Assembly (NCBI GenBank): GCA_023436685.1
Contig: JAEZIL010000323.1
Span: 1 to 8,214, forward strand
Source of the DNA: Bacteroidota bacterium
GTDB taxonomy: Bacteria; Bacteroidota; Bacteroidia; Chitinophagales; Chitinophagaceae
Length of the DNA: 8,214 nt
Direction of reading: 5' to 3'
Below are positions 1-5,450 of this stretch, in pieces. The notes under the pieces are model-generated. The model was not told the origin of the DNA, searched no databases, and saw only the letters and a list, made by a program, of their open reading frames with translations. Position 1 is the first letter of the stretch. Every line of letters starts with the position of its first letter. A program made the translations under genes and the position numbers.

Positions 1-1
1 G

Positions 2-58
2 GGTATGGGGGTTGCATTGGGCAGCGAAACTGCTAAGCGCCTAGCGGAACTCATTTAA
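2..58 (+). CDS. C-terminal fragment of a rightward gene, possibly a DAO-type FAD-dependent oxidoreductase (5' part outside window)
   Basis: From base 2 the + strand reads GMGVALGSETAKRLAELI followed by a TAA stop at 56-58; the rest of the gene lies to the left of the window. The fragment looks like a real protein end rather than noise: it has small glycines followed by an amphipathic helix ending in LAELI. C-termini of D-amino-acid-oxidase-like (DAO) flavoproteins often end in a similar way, with a glycine-rich turn, a Leu, a Thr and a final LAxLI helix, so that family is my best guess. With 18 residues this is inference only. The tail overlaps the 3' end of the convergent maf gene by 18 bp (41-58), and no terminator is visible between them. 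Confidence 0.4.
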   Translation, partial: GMGVALGSETAKRLAELI

Positions 59-601
59 ATGCTTCACTACCTCTCCTATTGGTAAGCCCATTACATTGTA
101 ATAGTCTCCATTTATTTTTTCAATACCTATCATGCCTATCCATTCTTGTATGGCATAAGAGCCTGCCTTGTCATACGGGCTGTATCGCTGTACATAATGA
201 GTTATTTGTTGTTCGTTCAACGGGCGGAAGAATACTTCTGTAGTTACTGAAAACCCTTTTTGCATATTGCCTTTTTGCATGCACACGCCAGTTACCACTT
301 TATGCATACGTCCTTGCAGTTGGCCCAGTATATTTATAGCGTCTTGTTCATCGCTGGGCTTCCCTACTATTGTATTGTCCAGCAATACAATAGTATCAGC
401 AGCTATTATTAGCGCATCGGGGTAATTTGCTTCTATTGCAGCGGCTTTTTTCCTTGCCAGGTGTTCGGGCACTAATTCTCCAGCCATACCGGCGGGGTTT
501 GTTTCATCAACATCTGCTATTACCACTTCAAAATCTAATTCAGCAGCCTCCATAAGTTGTTTTCTGCGTGGCGATTGAGATGCCAGTATAATTTTAAACA
601 T
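41..601 (-). CDS. maf: Maf family nucleoside triphosphate pyrophosphatase (YhdE-like, dTTP/UTP type)
   Basis: A complete 186-residue cytoplasmic protein of normal Maf length. Maf proteins split non-canonical or surplus nucleoside triphosphates into the monophosphate and pyrophosphate, a house-cleaning role; some members have been linked to septum formation. Visible hallmarks are the N-terminal ASQSPRR motif (residues 7-13), Glu33, the catalytic AADT segment with Asp69, and GKP at 80-82. Near the C-terminus KAGSYAIQ (145-152) and DYYNVMGLP (166-174) match the YhdE branch, which acts on dTTP and UTP, rather than the YceF branch. Arg12, Thr70 and Gln152 sit where that branch has its specificity residues. 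The ATG at 599-601 lies inside the end of the preceding prenyltransferase gene (8-bp overlap), so translation is probably coupled. No Shine-Dalgarno run precedes it. The substrate type is inferred from motifs; the family assignment is secure. Confidence 0.93.
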   Translation of the reverse strand: MFKIILASQSPRRKQLMEAAELDFEVVIADVDETNPAGMAGELVPEHLARKKAAAIEANYPDALIIAADTIVLLDNTIVGKPSDEQDAINILGQLQGRMHKVVTGVCMQKGNMQKGFSVTTEVFFRPLNEQQITHYVQRYSPYDKAGSYAIQEWIGMIGIEKINGDYYNVMGLPIGEVVKHLNEFR

Positions 602-1544
602 GAGCTTCGAAATAATAGATGATCAAAGAACAAATACCCAAAACCATAATGATCTTAATGTTTTTACTGGCTTGAGCGTAGTGCCGTGTCGTGGCCCCAT
701 TTTTCAGGTTGTATATCCAGTATATAAGCGGTGCTATCAGTGCTAGTAAAGTGTAGCTTCCAAGCATCCACCATCCGGCAGTATATAGTTTATAGGCACC
801 ATTTATAAGCGGTATAATAGCAAGTATACCCAATGCCTGTGCAAACCATTGCGATCTTTGCAGCCCCCATTTTATTGGCATTGTCACACACCCTTGCTCT
901 GCATCACCCTTAAAGTCTTCCATATCTTTTACTATCTCACGCATCCATGTAAGCGTGAACGCAAAAAAAGTATATATCATCAGAACATGAAAAGGATTGG
1001 GTATCTTCTCTCCGTTAATAAGCAATATCGGCTTTTGCAAAGCATAGTTGTGTAATACAGGTTCATACCATAGCAACACAATAATAGTAAAGGCCGTAAG
1101 CAAGGCTACAACTACATTTCCTATCATAAACATGCGTTTGAAATGTGTTGAGTAAAACCAAAGTAAAATAGTACAGGTCAACTGAAAGAACACCCATCGC
1201 CACTGACCGGCTTGCCAAGCCACTAGAAGCGCCAATAATAGCCCTGTTATATTTAATACGCTATGCATCACTATGGCCTGCTTCATAGGTATTTTTTTTT
1301 CCAGTATTACTTTCTCGGGCCGGTTAATGATGTCTATTTTAATATCAAAATAGTCGTTAATGATATAGCCGGCTGCAGCTATTAAGACTGTAGCTAAAGA
1401 AATGAATAGAAAATTAATGGGCGTTAATAAGAGGTGGGCATTGGTAAGCTCTTGTAGCGGTATTATAACACACGCCCAGGCCAATAGCTGCGTAAGAAAA
1501 ACCACCAGCAGATTTTTCCACCTCATTAGGTTAAGCCAATACAT
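594..1544 (-). CDS. UbiA-superfamily prenyltransferase (integral membrane)
   Basis: A 316-residue polytopic membrane protein with about eight to nine hydrophobic segments. UbiA enzymes transfer a polyprenyl group from its diphosphate to an acceptor inside the membrane, using Mg2+ held by two Asp-rich motifs. Both motifs are present: NDYFDIKID at 63-71 (Asp64, Asp67, Asp71), followed by RP at 75-76, and REIVKDMEDFKGD at 202-214 (Asp207, Asp210, Asp214). The short WFYSTHFKR stretch at 129-137 is also typical. The acceptor cannot be read from the sequence. Similar Bacteroidota proteins are often labelled geranylgeranylglycerol-phosphate geranylgeranyltransferase, but menaquinone-type or other lipid acceptors remain possible. 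It lies 67 bp downstream of pyrE with no clear promoter or terminator between, and overlaps maf by 8 bp, so it is probably the middle gene of a three-gene unit. A run of nine A residues occurs in the coding strand at codons 82-85. Confidence 0.9.
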   Translation of the reverse strand: MYWLNLMRWKNLLVVFLTQLLAWACVIIPLQELTNAHLLLTPINFLFISLATVLIAAAGYIINDYFDIKIDIINRPEKVILEKKIPMKQAIVMHSVLNITGLLLALLVAWQAGQWRWVFFQLTCTILLWFYSTHFKRMFMIGNVVVALLTAFTIIVLLWYEPVLHNYALQKPILLINGEKIPNPFHVLMIYTFFAFTLTWMREIVKDMEDFKGDAEQGCVTMPIKWGLQRSQWFAQALGILAIIPLINGAYKLYTAGWWMLGSYTLLALIAPLIYWIYNLKNGATTRHYAQASKNIKIIMVLGICSLIIYYFEAHV

Positions 1545-1611
1545 ACTTAGTTGCTTTATCTATTAATTGATCGGTATATTTTAAAGAACTAAGCACTAAT
1601 CAACCCTAAAC

Positions 1612-2241
1612 CTATTTTCTCCAGTTTCCGGGGTCAATACGCCATTGCTGCAAAGATTCCTTCTGGTCAGCCGGAACAAGGTTTTGTTCTTCAGCAACCT
1701 CCATTAAAGCATTGTAGTTGCTTATTGTATATAGCGGCAGGTTTGCTTTTTCAAAAGCTTCGTCTGCTACAGGAAAACCATATGTGAATAAACCGCACAT
1801 ACCTAATACATGTGCTCCTTGCTCACGCAGTACATCTACTACTTGCAGGCTGCTTTTTCCTGTCGATATCAGGTCCTCAACCACCACCACTTTTTTACCA
1901 GTTTCCAATACTCCTTCTATCTGGTTGCCCATTCCATGTTCTTTGGGCTTGCTGCGAACATATACAAAAGGTAATTTCAACAGGTCGGCAGCCATTACTC
2001 CATGAGCTATACCTGCTGTTGCTACACCTGCTATTACTTCTGCATCAGGGAAGTGCTCCAAAATCATATTGGCCAGTTCACTTTTTACAAAATCGCGTAC
2101 ATAGGGGTAGGATAGTACCTTGCGATTGTCGCAATATACCGGCGAATTCCAGCCCGATGCCCATACGTATGGCTTTTGCAGGTTGATTTGCAATGCTTTA
2201 ATTTGCAATAGTTTTTCGGCGAAATGTTTTTGAGTGCTCAT
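1612..2241 (-). CDS. pyrE: Orotate phosphoribosyltransferase
   Basis: Cytoplasmic enzyme of pyrimidine synthesis that joins orotate to PRPP, giving orotidine monophosphate and pyrophosphate. The 209-residue product has the usual length. The PRPP-binding loop is clear: VVVVEDLISTGKSS at 118-131, with the Glu-Asp pair at 122-123. The flexible catalytic loop reads VRSKPKEHGMGNQIEG (95-110), with Lys98, Lys100 and His102. SPVYCDNRK (33-41) is the orotate-side segment. I chose the ATG at 2239-2241. The frame stays open to a TTG at 2284-2286, which would add 15 residues, but the family normally begins near the chosen Met and a strong promoter lies between the two codons. No Shine-Dalgarno run is present. 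The gene is divergent from the Nudix gene and leads the pyrE-UbiA-maf group. Confidence 0.95.
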   Translation of the reverse strand: MSTQKHFAEKLLQIKALQINLQKPYVWASGWNSPVYCDNRKVLSYPYVRDFVKSELANMILEHFPDAEVIAGVATAGIAHGVMAADLLKLPFVYVRSKPKEHGMGNQIEGVLETGKKVVVVEDLISTGKSSLQVVDVLREQGAHVLGMCGLFTYGFPVADEAFEKANLPLYTISNYNALMEVAEEQNLVPADQKESLQQWRIDPGNWRK

Positions 2242-2249
2242 TACGGGCT

Positions 2250-2280
2250 CAAACCTACGCCAAATAGGTAAGTTTACAAA
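2250..2280 (-). promoter_or_regulatory. Bacteroidota-type promoter for pyrE (TTTG-N19-TAGGTTTG)
   Basis: Read on the minus strand, TTTG (2280 to 2277) is followed by a 19-nt spacer and TAGGTTTG (2257 to 2250). This matches the published Bacteroidota primary-sigma consensus of TTTG near -33 and TAnnTTTG near -7, with spacing in the usual range. Transcription would begin roughly four to seven bases after the -7 box, around 2246-2243, leaving only a few bases before the pyrE ATG at 2241. The message would thus be nearly leaderless, which argues against an attenuator or leader-based control of pyrE here. Seen: both boxes and the spacing. Inferred: the start point and use. Confidence 0.7.
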
Positions 2281-2288
2281 CTGCAACC

Positions 2289-2924
2289 ATGTACTTCGAG
2301 CAAAAAATATACTACAACAATAAGCCGCTGATACTCACCAACAATGCCCGGGAATATAAGCATATACATCATGCAGGTTCCCGGTACTTAAGCCTCGCAG
2401 GAGCTTTACCAGATAATTTCAAGCAAGGCTTCCAACAGTTGGATAAGCCTCATATTGAGGGGGTTATTATTGAAGATGAGTCGCAAACTGCTTTGCAAAG
2501 TGAGCTGTATAAGTTGTATGAACCTATTGAAGCTGGCGGTGGTGTTGTGGAAAATGAGCATGGCGATATATTAATGATATATCGCAGGGGCAAATGGGAT
2601 TTACCCAAAGGTAAGCGTGATGATGGTGAAGATATAGCTGAATGTGCCATAAGAGAGGTGACGGAAGAAACGGGTTTGCAGCAATTGCATCTGATCGAGA
2701 AGATTTGCGATACATATCACATCTATTCGCAAAACAAACAAAACCTTTTGAAATGTACCAGCTGGTATAGAATGAAGGGTTCCTCTCTGGAGCAACCGCA
2801 ACCCCAGGCAGAAGAAAATATACTAGAGGCAAAGTGGATTGCAATAAGAGACATAAAGCCACTTTTGAATAAAACTTATGAAGCAATACGTGAGGTATTG
2901 CAGCAAAGTGGCCTAAAACTATAG
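2289..2924 (+). CDS. Nudix hydrolase with N-terminal extension
   Basis: A 211-residue soluble protein. Nudix enzymes hydrolyse nucleoside diphosphates linked to another group, using Mg2+ bound by the Nudix box. The box is intact at residues 108-130 and fits GX5EX7REUXEEXGU at every fixed position, with Arg122, Glu123 and the paired Glu126-Glu127. The preceding WDLPKG (103-108) is the usual lead-in. About 80 residues precede the domain; they match no motif I know and could be a small additional domain that sets the substrate. The C-terminal part (around 178-188, LEAKWIAIRDI) has the usual final strand of the fold. The substrate cannot be predicted. The ATG at 2289 is 47 bp from the divergent pyrE start; I recall Nudix genes next to pyrE in other Bacteroidota, but have not checked it. 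A weak promoter-like TAAGTTTA lies at 2269-2276. Confidence 0.9.
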   Translation: MYFEQKIYYNNKPLILTNNAREYKHIHHAGSRYLSLAGALPDNFKQGFQQLDKPHIEGVIIEDESQTALQSELYKLYEPIEAGGGVVENEHGDILMIYRRGKWDLPKGKRDDGEDIAECAIREVTEETGLQQLHLIEKICDTYHIYSQNKQNLLKCTSWYRMKGSSLEQPQPQAEENILEAKWIAIRDIKPLLNKTYEAIREVLQQSGLKL

Positions 2925-3004
2925 CTATTACCTAAATATAATTTTATAATGTACACATTGTGTGCTATGCATATATAATTTTTAATATTTGGAGCTGTGG
3001 ATTG

Positions 3005-3012
3005 TAGCTTTG
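3005..3012 (+). promoter_or_regulatory. Candidate -7 box (TAGCTTTG) for the ClC-yeiH pair
   Basis: TAGCTTTG is a perfect match to the Bacteroidota TAnnTTTG box. It sits in an AT-rich gap after the Nudix gene. The ATG at 3033 would follow after a leader of roughly 13-17 bases. The -33 side is poor: a TTTG lies at 2988-2991 but only 13 nt upstream, and the region at the ideal spacing is just a T-rich run. I therefore hold this at moderate confidence. Confidence 0.45.
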
Positions 3013-3032
3013 CACAATATAAGTTGCTCTAC

Positions 3033-4418
3033 ATGCCCCACATAAGAAGAAATATCAGTGAGTTTCTGGTTCGTGCCGATCAGTTCAGGTCTAAATATAT
3101 CAAGAAGCGAAATTTCCTTATCATACTTAGTGTTGTTGTAGGTATTATTTCAGCACTTGCGGCAGTATTGCTAAAGGTTTCCGTACAAATGGTAGAGCGC
3201 AGTGTGGAAAGGATCAATCATTATTTGCACGATAACTGGCTGGCTGCCATATTTCCTTTAATAGGTGTGGGCATTTCTTTATTGCTTTTAAAAAGAATAT
3301 TTAAAGGCCGTTTGTCGAGAGGGGTTGGTTTTATTGTTGAAAGCATTTTTACTCAAAAAAGCCGCATAGGCTTTCAGCATACCTTTGGCCATATGCTTAC
3401 CAGTGCCATTACGGTGGCTTCGGGAGGGTCAGTTGGCTTGGAAGCCCCAATAGTAGCTACAGGTGCGGCAATAGGTTCCAATACCGCACGCGATATGCGT
3501 TTGTCTTACAAAGACACAACTCTTCTTTTAGCCTGCGGCGTGGCTAGTGGCATAGCAGCAGTATTCAATAGCCCAATAGCGGGTATCATTTTCGCGCTTG
3601 AAGTGCTAATGATCGATTTTAATATCCCGTTTTTCATCCCCCTACTTATTTCTACCGCTACAGCTACTGTAATATCTCAGGTGCTATATCCCGATAAGTT
3701 CGTATTTCTGATAATAAATGGTTGGGACCTTAAGGCTTTGCCGTTTTATGTGCTTATGGGCAGCATATGCGGCATGGTATCTGTATATACTACTACTGTA
3801 ACAGAAAGGATAGAAGGTTTTTTTCATAAACGTAAGCTGGGCTGGCAATCATGGCTTATGGCGGGTTTACCTCTATGTCTGCTTATATATTTTCTTCCTG
3901 GCTTGTATGGCGAAGGTTATAGTGTTATTACTAACTTACTTCATGGCAACTACAGTGAATTAACCCGGCACACGGCCTTCAGTAGTATGAGCAATCAGTC
4001 CTATGCAATTATCATTATGTGCATATTGCTAATATTATTTAAGTCATTCACGGCAGCACTTACCGTCAGTGCAGGGGGTAATGGAGGTGTATTTGCGCCT
4101 TCGCTGGTAATTGGCGGCCTTGTAGGCTTTTTGTTTACCTATATCATTAACCTTACAGGGCTTATTCAGCTTAAAACACCCAACTTTATTATAGCAGCTA
4201 TGGCGGGCGTATTAGCTGGTGTAATGCACTCACCGCTTACGGCTATATTCCTGCTGGCTGAAATTACTGGTGGATATGCCTTATTTGTACCATTAATGAT
4301 TGTTGTTGCCATATCTTACTTCATGACGCGCAAGTATGTTCGTTATTCAATCTATCATAAGTCCCTGTTCCATAAAAATATCCTGAAAGAGAATAGAGAG
4401 GAGGAAGACCATTTTTAA
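3033..4418 (+). CDS. ClC family chloride/anion transporter, no CBS domains
   Basis: A 461-residue integral membrane protein with the ClC core, acting as an anion channel or an anion/proton exchanger. Numbered from the ATG at 3033: SVGLEAP (133-139) aligns with the GxEGP motif and keeps the gating Glu (137), though the last Gly is Ala. FNSPIAGIIFALE (178-190) ends in Glu190, the position of the internal proton glutamate of exchangers. GGNGGVFAP (348-356) is the GxFxP selectivity motif. The first selectivity loop is SRGVGF (95-100) in place of GSGIP, so the chloride-coordinating Ser is lost. Tyr438 or Tyr441 may be the late conserved tyrosine. The protein ends soon after the last helix with a charged tail and no CBS pair. 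Both glutamates favour an exchanger; the anion is uncertain. A GTG at 2997 would add 12 residues but lies upstream of the candidate promoter box. The next gene starts 30 bp downstream. Confidence 0.92.
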   Translation: MPHIRRNISEFLVRADQFRSKYIKKRNFLIILSVVVGIISALAAVLLKVSVQMVERSVERINHYLHDNWLAAIFPLIGVGISLLLLKRIFKGRLSRGVGFIVESIFTQKSRIGFQHTFGHMLTSAITVASGGSVGLEAPIVATGAAIGSNTARDMRLSYKDTTLLLACGVASGIAAVFNSPIAGIIFALEVLMIDFNIPFFIPLLISTATATVISQVLYPDKFVFLIINGWDLKALPFYVLMGSICGMVSVYTTTVTERIEGFFHKRKLGWQSWLMAGLPLCLLIYFLPGLYGEGYSVITNLLHGNYSELTRHTAFSSMSNQSYAIIIMCILLILFKSFTAALTVSAGGNGGVFAPSLVIGGLVGFLFTYIINLTGLIQLKTPNFIIAAMAGVLAGVMHSPLTAIFLLAEITGGYALFVPLMIVVAISYFMTRKYVRYSIYHKSLFHKNILKENREEEDHF

Positions 4419-4448
4419 ATTCCGGTATTATTTCTCAATCTTTGATTC

Positions 4449-5384
4449 ATGATCCATAACAACAATGCACGGAAAACTATTTTCCTGATTGCTGTAGTTC
4501 TGTGTTTAACGCCATGGGTAACCCCACCTGTCGCCTTGTTTATGGGCTTGCTGATAGCGCAATTTGTGGGCCACCCATACCAGCAGCACAACAAAAAACT
4601 AACCACCTACCTGTTGCAGTACTCTATTATAGGCCTGGGTTTTGGTATGAACATTCAAACAGCCTTAAAGGCTGGCAGCCAGGGCTTTTTGTTTACGGTA
4701 GTATCAATACTAGGCACATTGCTATTGGGGGCACTATTAGGTAAGCTCTTTAATATCGATAAAAAGACATCACATCTCATTTCCTCAGGCACGGCTATTT
4801 GTGGAGGGAGTGCTATAGCTGCGGTGGCACCTGTTATCCGGGCCAACGAGCAACAAATATCAGTATCACTGGGTATAGTATTTATCCTCAATTCAATAGC
4901 CTTATTTATATTCCCTATTCTTGGCCATGCGTTGAATCTTAGCCAGCACCAGTTTGGGTTATGGAGTGCCATAGCAATTCATGATACCAGCTCTGTTGTA
5001 GGTGCCGCATCTGCTTACGGTAAGGAAGCACTGGAAACAGCAACTACAGTAAAGCTTGCACGTGCCCTATGGATCATACCCCTTGCATTGGGTACAGCTA
5101 TTGCATATAAAGACGGCCGGCAAAAGATCAAGATACCATACTTTATTGGCGGTTTTATATTAGCCATGGTGATATACACCTACGTGCCGGCTATTCATCC
5201 TGTATCGCCATACATTGTAGCTATTGCCAAGAAGGGGCTTACTATTACTTTGTTTTTAATAGGTGCGGGTCTGTCTCGGAAGGCTATAAAGTCTGTAGGG
5301 GTAAAACCATTATTGCAAGGGGTAATACTATGGCTGGTTATTTCTATTGCAGCACTTTGGGCTGTTACAGTTCTGGCAGTATAA
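4449..5384 (+). CDS. YeiH/UPF0324 family membrane protein, putative sulfate exporter
   Basis: A 311-residue polytopic membrane protein with about eight to ten hydrophobic segments, close to normal family length. It carries the conserved blocks of the YeiH (UPF0324, formerly conserved hypothetical 698) family: IGLGFGMN (61-68), SGTAICGGSAIAAVAPVI (113-130), IAIHDTSSVVGAA (175-187), TTVKLARALWIIPL (199-212) and FLIGAGLSRKAI (269-280). The family is called putative sulfate exporter mainly from members linked to taurine and sulfoacetate breakdown; no sulfonate genes are nearby, so the substrate here is open. The start ATG at 4449 lies 30 bp after the ClC stop without a terminator, and the two are probably co-transcribed. 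A two-way terminator follows 17 bp after the stop codon. Confidence 0.88.
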   Translation: MIHNNNARKTIFLIAVVLCLTPWVTPPVALFMGLLIAQFVGHPYQQHNKKLTTYLLQYSIIGLGFGMNIQTALKAGSQGFLFTVVSILGTLLLGALLGKLFNIDKKTSHLISSGTAICGGSAIAAVAPVIRANEQQISVSLGIVFILNSIALFIFPILGHALNLSQHQFGLWSAIAIHDTSSVVGAASAYGKEALETATTVKLARALWIIPLALGTAIAYKDGRQKIKIPYFIGGFILAMVIYTYVPAIHPVSPYIVAIAKKGLTITLFLIGAGLSRKAIKSVGVKPLLQGVILWLVISIAALWAVTVLAV

Positions 5385-5401
5385 ATAAGATAATTCAATA
5401 G

Positions 5402-5429
5402 AAAAGAGCCGCTGAATAGCGGCTCTTTT
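5402..5429. terminator. Two-way intrinsic terminator between yeiH-like gene and pyruvate carboxylase
   Basis: AAAAGAGCCGCT (5402-5413), loop GAAT, then AGCGGCTCTTTT (5418-5429): a perfect 12-bp stem with a GC-rich core and a four-base loop. The A/T ends give a T run after the stem on both strands. It sits 17 bp after the stop of the + strand yeiH-like gene and 21 bp after the stop of the minus-strand pyruvate carboxylase gene, the expected place for a shared terminator of convergent genes. Confidence 0.92.
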
Positions 5430-5450
5430 ATGAGATATTCTTTTTTGATC

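Noticed and set aside
594..1544. Archaeal-type ether-lipid synthesis from the UbiA gene
   Set aside because: Labels of this kind are common for Bacteroidota homologues, but no geranylgeranylglyceryl phosphate synthase or other ether-lipid gene is in the window, so the acceptor is left open.
1601..1608. TAGGGTTG box on the minus strand as a promoter for the UbiA-type gene
   Set aside because: One mismatch to TAnnTTTG and no -33 box at suitable spacing; read-through from pyrE is simpler.
2239..2286. TTG start for pyrE giving a 224-residue protein
   Set aside because: It adds 15 residues not typical of the family and lies upstream of the likely transcription start; the ATG at 2241 gives the normal length.
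2953..2963. Palindrome ACACA-T-TGTGT between the Nudix and ClC genes
   Set aside because: Five-bp arms with no T run after them; too short and AT-rich to call a terminator, and no evidence that it is an operator.
3033..4418. Fluoride-specific (ClC-F) assignment for the ClC protein
   Set aside because: ClC-F proteins have a different gating and pore signature; here GVFAP and the internal glutamate match the Cl-/H+ exchanger type, and no riboswitch-like leader precedes the gene.
4502..4744. Second open frame inside the yeiH-like gene, and other long antisense frames in pyrE, the Nudix gene and pyruvate carboxylase
   Set aside because: They lie wholly within well-identified genes, have no recognisable motifs, no start context, and amino-acid composition typical of out-of-frame translation.
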